A stretch of DNA of 64,000 bases from Ostreibacterium oceani (GTDB taxonomy: Bacteria > Pseudomonadota > Gammaproteobacteria > Cardiobacteriales > Ostreibacteriaceae), in assembly GCF_009362845.1 (NCBI RefSeq), contig NZ_WHNW01000006.1, positions 38,840 through 102,839 of the forward strand, given 5' to 3'. Shown in pieces: positions 25,913 through 34,074 of this stretch. A program made the translations under genes and the position numbers. Below the pieces are notes generated by a model. The model saw nothing but the letters and a program-made list of their open reading frames with translations, was not told where the DNA came from and ran no database searches. Positions within the stretch are counted from its first letter, which is position 1; the number at the start of each line of letters is the position of its first letter.

Positions 25913-26521
25913 ATGTTAGCGATAATCAAGAAAGTATTTCCCACTGTTTTTTTACTCAGTTTAACCAGTGTTTATGCGATGGAACCACTTAAATCGCTTG
26001 AAACTGATTTAGATGGGGACGGTGAGTTAGACAATATATATTTGTACGCAGTAGATAAAGAAGGCAATTATGATTATAAGATGACATTGGTTGCAGAACT
26101 ATCTTCCCAAGATTTTAAACCGCACCAATCCAAGCGTTCTGATTTGACATTTGGTGGCATTGCAGCAGAACTTCTGACCCTGGATAAAACGACCAAAGGC
26201 TTTCGAGTCGGCAGTACAGAAGAGGGCATAAGATATAAATCTGAGTATTATTTTTATTTTCGTTTTGAGCCCAGCTCTCAACAAATTAGGTTGTTCGGGT
26301 GCATGTATAATCGTTTTGGTATGATTGATGGTTCTGAAGGGAATGCCTCTTTATTGGCGGGGGACTTCAAATATGTCAATCAACCTTACGGTGAACAAGA
26401 ACAAGAAGAAGTGGTTCAAGGTGAGTTTGAAGTGCCACCGCCGGTATATTTGAATGGGGTAGACGAATCTGATTTTAAACAATGTTTTTCTTATTTAGAG
26501 GGTGGTCGTCATTCCTATTGA
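25913..26521 (+). CDS. Exported hypothetical protein with an EF-hand-like acidic loop
   Basis: Not recognised as a family. I chose ATG 25913 because GGGAG lies just upstream and the protein then starts with a clean signal peptide (MLAIIKKVFPTVFLLSLTSVYA); a longer in-frame ATG at 25856 has no such support. The mature protein opens with TDLDGDGELDNIYLY, an Asp-rich loop of the EF-hand or FG-GAP calcium-binding type. Two cysteines (in LFGCMYN and FKQCFSY) could form a disulfide. 202 residues. The remnants just downstream, one of them RHS-like, raise the possibility that this was once a toxin-associated or immunity gene; that is speculation. Confidence 0.7.
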   Translation: MLAIIKKVFPTVFLLSLTSVYAMEPLKSLETDLDGDGELDNIYLYAVDKEGNYDYKMTLVAELSSQDFKPHQSKRSDLTFGGIAAELLTLDKTTKGFRVGSTEEGIRYKSEYYFYFRFEPSSQQIRLFGCMYNRFGMIDGSEGNASLLAGDFKYVNQPYGEQEQEEVVQGEFEVPPPVYLNGVDESDFKQCFSYLEGGRHSY

Positions 26522-26572
26522 TTGTTTCAACGACTCGTCTAATCAGTCCAAACCTGCAATAACGATTTCAGC

Positions 26573-26689
26573 ATGAAAAAACAACAATAACCCTCTGTCT
26601 TTTATTTGCTTTGGGCGGGAATGATACTGGGAGTTTCGTTTTTGGCGACGCCTATCAAATTTCAAGCGCCTAATTTGACCATTGGATAA
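26573..26689 (+). pseudogene. Remnant of a small conserved membrane protein gene
   Basis: From ATG 26573 the reading is MKKQQ, a stop, then PSVFYLLWAGMILGVSFLAT and PIKFQAPNLTIG before another stop. The FYLLWAGxxLGxSFxATPxKFQAP segment matches a widespread proteobacterial membrane protein family that I know only as hypothetical and that normally continues for over 100 residues. Here there is a nonsense codon at position 6 and the body is missing. Confidence 0.6.
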
Positions 26690-26718
26690 TTAAATTGCTA
26701 TCGAAATAGCCGGTTATC

Positions 26719-26896
26719 GACACCACAAACGATATCACCACCGATTACACCTACAACGTACGTCAGCGCTTGGTGACCGTCCCCCACGGTGGGCAAAAAG
26801 GAAAAAGGGCAACAACTCATCCAGCAAAACGCCTACGACCTAGACAATCGCTGTATTAAAAAGACAGTGAATGACCTAACCACAAAATGCGCATAA
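26719..26896 (+). pseudogene. Fragment resembling RHS/YD-repeat protein, frameshifted
   Basis: One frame reads ITTDYTYNVRQRLVTVPHGG; after a +1 shift near 26800 the next frame reads QQLIQQNAYDLDNRCIKK and ends at TAA 26894. TxYTYNxRxRLxxV and YDLDNR are YD-repeat style sequences of RHS proteins. No start, no core and no flanking transposase are seen. It looks like the decayed tail of an RHS-type gene. Confidence 0.45.
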
Positions 26897-26906
26897 AAGA
26901 GTCTAT

Positions 26907-26937
26907 AAAAAAAGCCCACAAAAAAGTGGGCTTTTTT
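26907..26937 (-). terminator. Bidirectional intrinsic terminator behind hslU
   Basis: Stem AAAAAAGCCCAC / GTGGGCTTTTTT with an A-rich loop and T runs on both strands. It lies about 100 nt beyond the hslU stop and would end the leftward hslVU message as well as any rightward transcript. Confidence 0.88.
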
Positions 26938-27023
26938 GACTCGAAAGCGAGCGGGGTGCTTACTTGCGCTGTGAGCGGAAAGCATCTAATCGTTAAGCAT
27001 CTAATCGCTAAGTATTTGAAGGA

Positions 27024-27059
27024 TAAAGCATGTAACGGCTAAAGCATGTAACGGCTAAA
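27024..27059. repeat. 16-nt tandem duplication straddling the hslU stop codon
   Basis: TAAAGCATGTAACGGC at 27024-27039 and again at 27040-27055, perfect. The hslU stop (27039-27041, minus strand) spans the junction. A second, looser repeat (GCATCTAATCGTTAA-like) lies at 26981-27010. Confidence 0.95.
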
Positions 27060-28364
27060 ATCTTCGTCAATCGCCAAATCACCTAACTGCTCATTGACAT
27101 AGTTTTCGCTGATTGTAATGGTGTCTTTGGGCTTATCGCCTGCGTCAAAAGAGATGTTTTCTAGTAGCTTTTCCATCACCGTGTATAGCCGTCTAGCGCC
27201 GATATTTTCAACCCGTTCATTGGTTTGGTAGGCAATGCGGGCAATTTGTGTGATGGCATCGGGTTCAAAATTTAGCGTGACGTTTTCGGTGGCCAGTAGT
27301 GCCTGATATTGTTTAATTAATGAGGCTTTGGGCTCGGTCAGGATGCTGACAAAATCGTCAATAGTCAGTGCAGTGAGTTCTACGCGAATCGGCAACCGCC
27401 CTTGTAATTCTGGGATTAAATCGCTGGGTTTTGATAAATGAAACGCTCCCGAGGTGATAAATAGAATGTGGTCGGTTTTGACCATGCCATATTTGGTGTT
27501 GACGGTGCAACCCTCGATAAGGGGGAGCAAATCTCGCTGGACGCCCTCGCGGCTGACATCGCCTGCGTGGTCTGAGCGTTTGCAGATTTTGTCTATTTCA
27601 TCAATGAAAACAATGCCATTTTGTTGTACATTGCGCAGAGCGTTGGCTTTGATTTCTTCGTCGTTGATGAGTTTGCTGGCCTCGACTTCATTGAGGATTT
27701 TGAGGGCTTCTTTGACTTTTATTTTGCGTTTTTTCTCTTTTTCACCCGAAAAATTAGAAAACATCGACTGCAATTGTTGCGTCATTTCTTCCATACCCGG
27801 TGGCGCCATGATTTCCACCCCCATTTGTGTCGCAGGGATGGCGATTTCGATTTCTTTGTCATCCATTTCACCACGGATGATTTTTTGGCGTAATTTATCG
27901 CGGGTGTTGCTTTCTGGGTTGCCAAAATTATCGGCCTCAGAGCCTGGTAACATTTTGTTTAATAACCGTTCTAATGCGGCGTTTTCGGCTTTGGGGCGTT
28001 GTTTTTTTAGCGCTTGGTCACGGGCAATTTGTACGGCAGCATCGGCGAGTTCACGAATAATTGAATCGACTTCTTTGCCGACATAGCCGACTTCGGTGAA
28101 TTTGGTGGCCTCGACCTTGACAAAAGGTGCTTGTGCCAGCGTCGCGAGACGGCGTGCAATTTCCGTTTTTCCAACGCCTGTTGGGCCAATCATTAAAATA
28201 TTTTTTGGCGTGACTTCATCGCGGATGCTGGCATCGACCTGCATACGGCGATAACGATTTCTGAGCGCCAAAGCAACCGAGCGTTTGGCGGCTTGCTGCC
28301 CGATGATGTGCTGATTTAACGCTTGGACAATTTCGCGAGGGGTCATTGGCAATACGGTGGACAT
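27039..28364 (-). CDS. hslU: ATP-dependent protease ATPase subunit HslU
   Basis: The AAA+ unfoldase of the HslUV protease, 441 residues, full length. [17 protein letters not shown] opens it; Walker A GPTGVGKT is at 60-67, followed by the pore-loop motif [10 protein letters not shown]. Walker B is [12 protein letters not shown], sensor 2 lies in [20 protein letters not shown], and the C-terminus DEDFSRYML ends with the hydrophobic pair that docks into HslV. The I-domain (about 130-230) is present. It follows hslV by 9 nt in one operon. Confidence 0.99.
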   Translation of the reverse strand: MSTVLPMTPREIVQALNQHIIGQQAAKRSVALALRNRYRRMQVDASIRDEVTPKNILMIGPTGVGKTEIARRLATLAQAPFVKVEATKFTEVGYVGKEVDSIIRELADAAVQIARDQALKKQRPKAENAALERLLNKMLPGSEADNFGNPESNTRDKLRQKIIRGEMDDKEIEIAIPATQMGVEIMAPPGMEEMTQQLQSMFSNFSGEKEKKRKIKVKEALKILNEVEASKLINDEEIKANALRNVQQNGIVFIDEIDKICKRSDHAGDVSREGVQRDLLPLIEGCTVNTKYGMVKTDHILFITSGAFHLSKPSDLIPELQGRLPIRVELTALTIDDFVSILTEPKASLIKQYQALLATENVTLNFEPDAITQIARIAYQTNERVENIGARRLYTVMEKLLENISFDAGDKPKDTITISENYVNEQLGDLAIDEDFSRYML

Positions 28365-28373
28365 GGCGGTTTC

Positions 28374-28907
28374 CTATAGTTCTTCGATAGTTAATTGGTT
28401 GTTGGTATAAACACAGACATCAGCGGCGATATGTAGCGATTTTTCGCCAATCTCACGCGCGGATAATTCGGTGTTATAAAATAAGGCGCGCGCGGCCGAA
28501 ATCGCAAACATACCACCTGAGCCGATAGCGCATAAATCGTCTTCACAGGCAATGACATCGCCATTGCCTGAGATAACCAGCGTTGCCGTTTTATCAGCGA
28601 CAATCATCATGGCCTCTAATTTGCGTAGGGCGCGGTCTTGGCGCCAGTCTTTGGCCATTTCAACGGCGGCTTTGGCGAGCTGGCCGCTGTGTTGTTGGAG
28701 CTTGCCTTCAAAGCGTTCAAATAACGTAAAAGCATCAGCAGTGCCACCCGCAAAGCCAACTAACACGCTATCGTGATAGATGCGGCGGACTTTTTTGGCG
28801 TTGCCTTTCATAATGGTGTTGCCCAATGAGACTTGCCCGTCACCGACAATGACGACGTTGTCGCCACGTCTGACCGAACAGATGGTTGTGCCACGGTATT
28901 GTTCCAT
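28374..28907 (-). CDS. hslV: ATP-dependent protease subunit HslV
   Basis: The proteolytic subunit of HslUV, 177 residues. The start [20 protein letters not shown] shows a six-residue propeptide before the catalytic Thr7, which must be exposed by cleavage; the E. coli form has only the initiator Met. [20 protein letters not shown] and [20 protein letters not shown] are diagnostic. The operon hslVU is preceded by a heat-shock-type promoter. Confidence 0.99.
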   Translation of the reverse strand: MEQYRGTTICSVRRGDNVVIVGDGQVSLGNTIMKGNAKKVRRIYHDSVLVGFAGGTADAFTLFERFEGKLQQHSGQLAKAAVEMAKDWRQDRALRKLEAMMIVADKTATLVISGNGDVIACEDDLCAIGSGGMFAISAARALFYNTELSAREIGEKSLHIAADVCVYTNNQLTIEEL

Positions 28908-28977
28908 AAGAATCCTATAAAAAATTAATGCGTTAATGGATAGTGTCTGTTGCGCAATCTATCCGCTTACGTGTTAT

Positions 28978-29005
28978 AAATTGGGGCAAAGATAGGCATT
29001 TCAAG
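28978..29005 (-). promoter_or_regulatory. Sigma-32 (heat-shock) promoter for hslVU
   Basis: On the minus strand CTTGAAA (29005-28999), a 12-nt spacer and CCCCAATTT (28986-28978) match the RpoH consensus CTTGAAA / CCCCATnT. It lies about 70 nt upstream of the hslV ATG, in the right orientation. hslVU is a classic RpoH target in gammaproteobacteria. Confidence 0.85.
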
Positions 29006-29087
29006 AGGCAAATCGCAGTAAGTGGCAGTAAATGGTTGTGAGTTGCAGTGAGTGGCAGTAAATAACAGTGCTTGGCATTGCTTCGTG

Positions 29088-29126
29088 CCATTAATCGTTA
29101 CCATTAATCGTTACCATTAATCGGTG
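29088..29126. repeat. 13-nt tandem repeat (three copies) straddling the gabD stop codon
   Basis: CCATTAATCGTTA at 29088-29100 and 29101-29113, then a copy with two changes at 29114-29126 that contains the gabD stop (29117-29119, minus strand). Confidence 0.93.
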
Positions 29127-30571
29127 ACATCAATGCATAGGTATTTTATTTCCGTGTATTCGTCGATGCCGTATTTGGCGCCTTCGCGCCCCAGTCCTGA
29201 TTGTTTGATGCCACCAAAGGGGGCAACTTCGGTTGAAATCGACCCCGTATTGATACCGACCATACCCGTCTCTAATGCTTCTGCCACGCGGTAAATGCGC
29301 GAAATATTGCGACTATAAAAGTAACCCGCTAAGCCCAAATCGGTTTGATTGGCAATGGCAATGGCCTCGGCTTCATCGGTAAACGTCATAATCGGTGCCA
29401 CGGGGCCAAAAATCTCATCGCAGGTCAGTGCAATGTCGGGTGGTGTGTCGGTCAGTATGGTTGGGGCAAAAAAATTGCCAGAGAGGATATTGCCGCCAGT
29501 CACGAGATTGGCGCCTTGATCGACTGCTTGTTCGACAAGTGATTGCAGCCGTAACGCCGATTGATGCGTAATGAGTGGGCCAATCTGTACATCAGGTGAC
29601 AAGCCATCACCGACCTTGAGGGTTGCGACGGCTTTGCTGAGTTTATCCAGGTATTCGGGGTAGATGCTTTTATCGACAATAATACGATTGGCTGAAATAC
29701 AAGTTTGCCCGCTATTACGAAATTTACAGGCAATCGTGCCGCTAACGGCTTTGTCAATATCGGCATCGTCAAACACAATAAATGGTGCGTTACCACCAAG
29801 CTCTAACGTGACTTTTTTAATGGTATCAGCCGATTGTTTAAGCAAAATACGACCAACGGCAGTCGAGCCAGTAAACGAAATCATGCGTACGGTTTTGTTT
29901 TCACACAGGGCTTTACCGAGCTCAACTTCATCGCCGGTGATGACATTAAAAATACCCGATGGGAACCCCGCTTGCTCGGATAAATAAGCGAGTGCAATTG
30001 CAGAAAATGGCGTCTCAGGTGCGGGTTTAATGACGATAGCACAGCCTGCTGCCAGCGCTGGGGCGCATTTGCGCGTGACGATAGAGCTGGGGAAATTCCA
30101 TGGCGTGATAGCCGCAGTGACACCAATCGGTTGTTTAATCGTCATCAGTCTTTTGCTGTGCGAATGCGGCGGGATGGTTTCGCCATAAATGCGTTTGACT
30201 TCTTCGGCGAACCATTCGATGGTATTGGCACTGGACTGGATTTCGGCGAGGGACTCGGTCAGGGGTTTGCCTTGTTCTAACGTGATGATTTTGGCCAAAT
30301 CGTGCTGGTTGTCCATGATTTGCTTTCTAAAGCGGAATAATAAATCTGCGCGTTCTTTGGCCGTTAAACGCCTAAACGCTTGCCATGCGGTATCGGCATG
30401 GGTGACGACCTCATCAACCGTTGCTTTGCCAAAACTGGGGACATAGCCAATGATTTCATCGGTGGCGGGATTCGTGACGGCGAATTTTGCGGGGGCACTG
30501 TCGGCACTTAGCCACTTACCGTTGATGAAGTTGGCCTGTTGCAGCAGTGCGGGGTTATCTAGTGTTATCAT
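29117..30571 (-). CDS. gabD: NAD(P)-dependent succinate-semialdehyde dehydrogenase
   Basis: 484-residue aldehyde dehydrogenase of the GabD subfamily: INGKWLSADSAPAKFAVTNP, ITPWNFPSSIVTRKCAPALA, the catalytic glutamate in LELGGNAPFIVFDDADID, and the catalytic cysteine in FRNSGQTCISANR. C-terminal EVAPFGGIKQSGLGREG is typical of GabD. It would oxidise succinic semialdehyde to succinate. No gabT is adjacent. It lies downstream of the MttB-family gene on the same strand, with 198 nt of repeat-rich DNA between, so it could serve that catabolic cluster with a different aldehyde; that is inference. Confidence 0.9.
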   Translation of the reverse strand: MITLDNPALLQQANFINGKWLSADSAPAKFAVTNPATDEIIGYVPSFGKATVDEVVTHADTAWQAFRRLTAKERADLLFRFRKQIMDNQHDLAKIITLEQGKPLTESLAEIQSSANTIEWFAEEVKRIYGETIPPHSHSKRLMTIKQPIGVTAAITPWNFPSSIVTRKCAPALAAGCAIVIKPAPETPFSAIALAYLSEQAGFPSGIFNVITGDEVELGKALCENKTVRMISFTGSTAVGRILLKQSADTIKKVTLELGGNAPFIVFDDADIDKAVSGTIACKFRNSGQTCISANRIIVDKSIYPEYLDKLSKAVATLKVGDGLSPDVQIGPLITHQSALRLQSLVEQAVDQGANLVTGGNILSGNFFAPTILTDTPPDIALTCDEIFGPVAPIMTFTDEAEAIAIANQTDLGLAGYFYSRNISRIYRVAEALETGMVGINTGSISTEVAPFGGIKQSGLGREGAKYGIDEYTEIKYLCIDVTD

Positions 30572-30618
30572 GGCGTGTCAATCGACCCTGTTTAATAGCT
30601 TGCCATTATAACATGGGT

Positions 30619-30665
30619 AACGCGAGTAATACCAATAACGCGAGTAATACCAATAACACCAATAA
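30619..30665. repeat. 18-nt tandem duplication between gabD and the MttB-family gene
   Basis: GCGAGTAATACCAATAAC occurs twice in tandem (starting near 30621), followed by partial copies of its second half. Confidence 0.85.
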
Positions 30666-30758
30666 CAGCAATGACACCAAGCCCAAGGCGTCGGTTAAGA
30701 CGTGGGCTGTGGCTAGGATTATGTTAAGGTTTACGCTAAGGTGTACGTTAAACTTACG

Positions 30759-30780
30759 CTAAGACTTGCCTAAGACTTGG
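30759..30780. repeat. 11-nt tandem duplication straddling the MttB-family stop codon
   Basis: CTAAGACTTGC (30759-30769) and CTAAGACTTGG (30770-30780). The stop TAG (minus strand) is at 30770-30772. Confidence 0.88.
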
Positions 30781-32296
30781 GCTGCATTTCAGACTTAGGC
30801 AGTAGAATCTCAAACGCTTCGCGAATTTGGTTATCAATTTCCTCAGGGATAACTTGGGGGAAATGATGCGCCAAAATATCATCGGCGTAGATTTTGGCGC
30901 GCGCATTAATGTCTAGCGAACCATCGTCTTTCCAGTCATTTCTAGATTTGCGGTCATAGAGTTTGGGGTAGTCGTACTCGCTGTGCATGAGCGAAAGGGT
31001 ATGCGGATGCCCGAGGAAATGATTTTCACCATTGCAGACGTCGTGAATGACTTGTACCGCGAGGGCTTCATCACTCATGTCGATACCGCGCAATGCGCGC
31101 ATCACTTGCCCGTTACTGTCGTTATCGATGACGTACTGCGTATAAGCGACGGTCATTAAGCTGTCTAAAAAGCCTGCGCTATGGTGAATATAATTTGAAC
31201 CTGACATGGCAGCAAGCAAGGTGGTCATGGTTTTTTCAGAGCCTAGCTGCGCATCGGGCGTTTTGGCGTCGGCAATGCCTGCTGAGTTATAAATAGGTAA
31301 ATCCAAGTACCGAGCTAATTGCCCGCAGGCTGCGTTTAATAAGGCAAATTCTGCTGAACCACCGACAAATGCACCCGTGCGTAAATCGGCTTGCGCAGGG
31401 ACGCAGCCAATGATTAACGGGAATCCTGGTTTTTGTAAATTGACATAGACGATACCAGATAATTGTTCAGCAATGATTTGTACTAACGTCCCCGCGAGCG
31501 AAGCGGGCGCTGTTGCGCCTGCTTGTGGTGCCGATGAGGTAACAATGGGGATGTCGTATTTGATGGCCTCGTCAAGGACTTCTACGGTTTCCATTGCATA
31601 GCGTAATGGGCTGACTGTGATGGCTGCAACCATAGAAATAGGGGGCTTTTTATCGAATGCCTCAGCGCTGCCGGCGAGCATTTCGCCCATTTGACGAATT
31701 TTTTGCACATTGCTTGGGTCATAACAGTTTGTCATTACGTGTTTTTTAGTTGCCGCGAGACACGCATAGGTTTGATTGATGTCAATTTGTTCATTGGTTA
31801 AATCACGACTGACGACGGGGCGCATGTAAAAATGAATATGTTGAAGCGTGTCACACAACCGCCCGATATGATAGTTATCGGCGAGTGTGGTCTCTCGTAC
31901 TTTGCCGTCTGTGTCAATAATGTTGACAGCCGCCCCACCAGTGCCAAGATAGACTTTGGCGCCACTGAGATCTAAATCAAAGTGATCACCGTCGCGACCA
32001 CCCAGAATGACACGATTGCTGGCTAGTGCTAGGCATTTGTCTACTAATTCAGGTTCAATAAAGATACGGTTTTTGTCAACATCTAGGCGACAGCCTGCAT
32101 TAACAAAGACATCACGGCAGTGGCTTTCGCCGACTTCTATGCCCGTTTGTTGTAAAACGGTTTTGGCGGCATCAACAATGCGTGCGAGGTCGTTGGGCTG
32201 TAGTGGGTTGTATATTTTACAAGCAATACCTGCCAGCGGATCGTACTGAGTCGGTTGTGTGGCGGCGTTATCTTGGTTGCGTTTACGGCGTGCCAT
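30770..32296 (-). CDS. Trimethylamine methyltransferase (MttB) family protein, non-pyrrolysine type
   Basis: A 508-residue corrinoid-linked methyltransferase homologue. I chose the start at 32296 (MARRKRNQ) because AGGAG lies about 7 nt upstream; the longer frame to 32380 lacks this. Family features are ILGGRDGDHFDLDLSGAKVY, YLGTGGAAVNIID, and HSAGFLDSLMTVAYTQYVID. There is no in-frame amber codon, so it belongs to the glycine-betaine/MtgB-like branch rather than the pyrrolysine MttB proper. The neighbours soxBDAG and a divergent LysR gene point to demethylation of a quaternary or tertiary amine that ends in sarcosine. No corrinoid protein gene is seen here, which such a reaction would need. 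Confidence 0.9.
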   Translation of the reverse strand: MARRKRNQDNAATQPTQYDPLAGIACKIYNPLQPNDLARIVDAAKTVLQQTGIEVGESHCRDVFVNAGCRLDVDKNRIFIEPELVDKCLALASNRVILGGRDGDHFDLDLSGAKVYLGTGGAAVNIIDTDGKVRETTLADNYHIGRLCDTLQHIHFYMRPVVSRDLTNEQIDINQTYACLAATKKHVMTNCYDPSNVQKIRQMGEMLAGSAEAFDKKPPISMVAAITVSPLRYAMETVEVLDEAIKYDIPIVTSSAPQAGATAPASLAGTLVQIIAEQLSGIVYVNLQKPGFPLIIGCVPAQADLRTGAFVGGSAEFALLNAACGQLARYLDLPIYNSAGIADAKTPDAQLGSEKTMTTLLAAMSGSNYIHHSAGFLDSLMTVAYTQYVIDNDSNGQVMRALRGIDMSDEALAVQVIHDVCNGENHFLGHPHTLSLMHSEYDYPKLYDRKSRNDWKDDGSLDINARAKIYADDILAHHFPQVIPEEIDNQIREAFEILLPKSEMQPKS

Positions 32297-32350
32297 GGGT
32301 GCTCCTATGCGTTGGTTGATGTCTTTTATGTTAAAGCTTGATAAATATTT

Positions 32351-32379
32351 TGATAAAACAAAAAAGACGTTTTTTATCA
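32351..32379. promoter_or_regulatory. Inverted repeat in the LysR/MttB divergent region (candidate operator)
   Basis: TGATAAAA (32351-32358) and TTTTATCA (32372-32379) are perfect complements, separated by 13 nt, and sit between the two divergent start codons. LysR regulators usually bind a T-N11-A interrupted palindrome at such sites. The T-rich arms also give a fair hairpin, so a terminator-like artefact cannot be excluded. Confidence 0.45.
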
Positions 32380-32413
32380 TGTCAGCGACAAATCAAAGAC
32401 CTGAATTCACTTC

Positions 32414-32442
32414 ATGACATTTTGTTGATAATTTTCTATACT
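32414..32442 (+). promoter_or_regulatory. Promoter of the LysR gene, predicted leaderless transcript
   Basis: ATGACA (32414-32419), a 17-nt spacer and TATACT (32437-32442). The start of transcription, about 7 nt past the -10, coincides with the ATG at 32450, and no ribosome binding site is visible. Confidence 0.5.
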
Positions 32443-32449
32443 ATGGCGT

Positions 32450-33322
32450 ATGAAAAAAATTAAAATCAATCAACTACGTGCCTTTGTTGCCGTTGCTGAC
32501 GAAGGCGGTTATCGCCAAGCAGCCGCGCGATTAAAGGTAACCCAACCCGCGATTTCGCAGGCAATTAATACGCTAGAGGCTAGTCTGCAAAAACAATTGT
32601 TTGTCTCAAAACAGGCCAAATTCCAGCTGACGCCCCACGGGGAAAAACTATTGGTTCGTGCGCGCGCGTTTTTAACGCATCACGACGAACTGTTTGCCTT
32701 TATGTTTCAAACTGAGGTCGCAAGGCTTGATATGATTGCGGTTGCTACCCAGCCGTCGATTGCCCAACAATTATTACCCGAAATAATTCAATCGTTTATG
32801 CAAACGTATCCGCTGGCCAAAATCAATGTGCGTGATACGACGATTTACCATGTAAACCAGCTGGTGGCTGATAACAAAGTGGATTTTGCCATTTGTACCA
32901 CCCATGACGCGGATGAATCGTTTGAAATCACGCCGATTTGCCGTGACCAATACGGCGTGGTTGCGCAGCAAAATCATGTGATATTTCAACGTGAAAAACT
33001 GACATGGAAAGACTTGCGTCAATTTAGTATCATTCAGAATAGCACGTGGGATCCTGCCGATGTGACCCAGTTTAACGCGCTGGACAAACTCGCACAAATG
33101 CGGGTATCTAATATGAATTCATTGGTTACGCTATTAGAAACGGGTCAAAGCGTTACCATATTGCCGCGATTGGCGTTCCCTGAACGCAATGCCAATTTGC
33201 GTTTTGTGCCGCTAGAAAATCCAGCGAAATTTCGCCAAATCGGGTTGGTTAAACGCCCAGATACAGTGCTCAACGAGTCGGCACAAAATTTATACCAATT
33301 TATTTTGCAGAATTATCGCTAA
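32450..33322 (+). CDS. LysR family transcriptional regulator
   Basis: 290 residues. The N-terminal winged helix-turn-helix is INQLRAFVAVADEGGYRQAA and RLKVTQPAISQAINTLEA; the rest is the periplasmic-binding-protein-like effector domain (about 90-290). It is divergent from the MttB-family gene with 153 nt between, and lies just downstream of the end of soxG, so it is the likely regulator of both. The effector may be the amine substrate or glycine/sarcosine; inferred from context only. Confidence 0.93.
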   Translation: MKKIKINQLRAFVAVADEGGYRQAAARLKVTQPAISQAINTLEASLQKQLFVSKQAKFQLTPHGEKLLVRARAFLTHHDELFAFMFQTEVARLDMIAVATQPSIAQQLLPEIIQSFMQTYPLAKINVRDTTIYHVNQLVADNKVDFAICTTHDADESFEITPICRDQYGVVAQQNHVIFQREKLTWKDLRQFSIIQNSTWDPADVTQFNALDKLAQMRVSNMNSLVTLLETGQSVTILPRLAFPERNANLRFVPLENPAKFRQIGLVKRPDTVLNESAQNLYQFILQNYR

Positions 33323-33399
33323 TGTCGTCGTGCCCCATAGTCGTGCTCGATAGATAATGTTGTGCCTCATGGATAATGACTTATCTCGATTGTCTGATT

Positions 33400-33435
33400 A
33401 TTCCGATTGGACTAAGAATTCCGATTGGACTAAGA
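33400..33435. repeat. 18-nt tandem duplication straddling the soxG stop codon
   Basis: Perfect copies at 33400-33417 and 33418-33435 (unit ATTCCGATTGGACTAAGA). The stop TAG on the minus strand is at 33430-33432 and is repeated 18 nt further on in frame. Confidence 0.95.
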
Positions 33436-34074
33436 CAATAATGTCTTGTCAGTGAGTGCGTCCCAAAAACTCTGCGCCAAACTGCGCGTAATATACAGCA
33501 AATAAGTCGTTGCATTCAGTTGCTCGACGAGCACCGTATAGTTGGCCATCATCTGCGTGATAAAGACCGAATGCTGCTGGCGGTGATAATCGACAAAGCT
33601 GATTTGTTGTAGGAAATCACCCGCTTTTTCACCGCGCACGGCAATGACAGCATAGGCAGCGCTTTGATCTAACATTGTCCCATTAACATTGTCGCAAAAC
33701 ATCGCAAGCTGCTCACCTAGCGGCGTGTCGCTGATGAGTAACCACTTATTAGGAAGGTGAGCAAGCAGCCGTTTATCGGTATCGGCTTGGCGTTGCCCAA
33801 ATGCGGGTAATGTTAGGTTTAACTGGGTTTCGACATCGCTTAAAAAGGTTTGATATGTTTGCGGCCAAGTCGCCAGCTGATAAATGTGTGGGTAGTGAAT
33901 GACTTCAAGGCTAACGTCACGGTTGACTTCACGGTTGACTTCAGGGGCAGCTGGCTCGTTTGCAGGCGCTGATGAAATCGTTTTGGCGCTACCAATAATC
34001 GCACTTGTGCCCGCGTTGTCGAGTAAAAATGGGGTGTTAGCAGCTTGTGTATTAGTAGATTGTGTATTAGCCAT
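33430..34074 (-). CDS. soxG: Sarcosine oxidase gamma subunit
   Basis: The structural gamma subunit of heterotetrameric sarcosine oxidase. I chose ATG 34074 (MANTQSTNTQ), giving 214 residues and an 8-nt overlap with soxA, with AGGAG upstream; the longer frame to 34122 would overlap soxA by 56 nt. Recognisable are YHPHIYQLATWPQTYQTF-like hydrophobic-aromatic stretches, LPNKWLLIS and VIAVRGEKAGDFLQQISFVD near the middle. The N-terminal 50 residues are low complexity (Ala/Thr/Asn and EVNREVNRDVSLEV, a short repeat). Confidence 0.85.
   Translation of the reverse strand: MANTQSTNTQAANTPFLLDNAGTSAIIGSAKTISSAPANEPAAPEVNREVNRDVSLEVIHYPHIYQLATWPQTYQTFLSDVETQLNLTLPAFGQRQADTDKRLLAHLPNKWLLISDTPLGEQLAMFCDNVNGTMLDQSAAYAVIAVRGEKAGDFLQQISFVDYHRQQHSVFITQMMANYTVLVEQLNATTYLLYITRSLAQSFWDALTDKTLLS

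Noticed and set aside
30770..32296. Pyrrolysine-containing trimethylamine methyltransferase
   Set aside because: There is no in-frame amber codon inside the gene, so it belongs to the non-pyrrolysine branch; TAG occurs only as the terminal stop.
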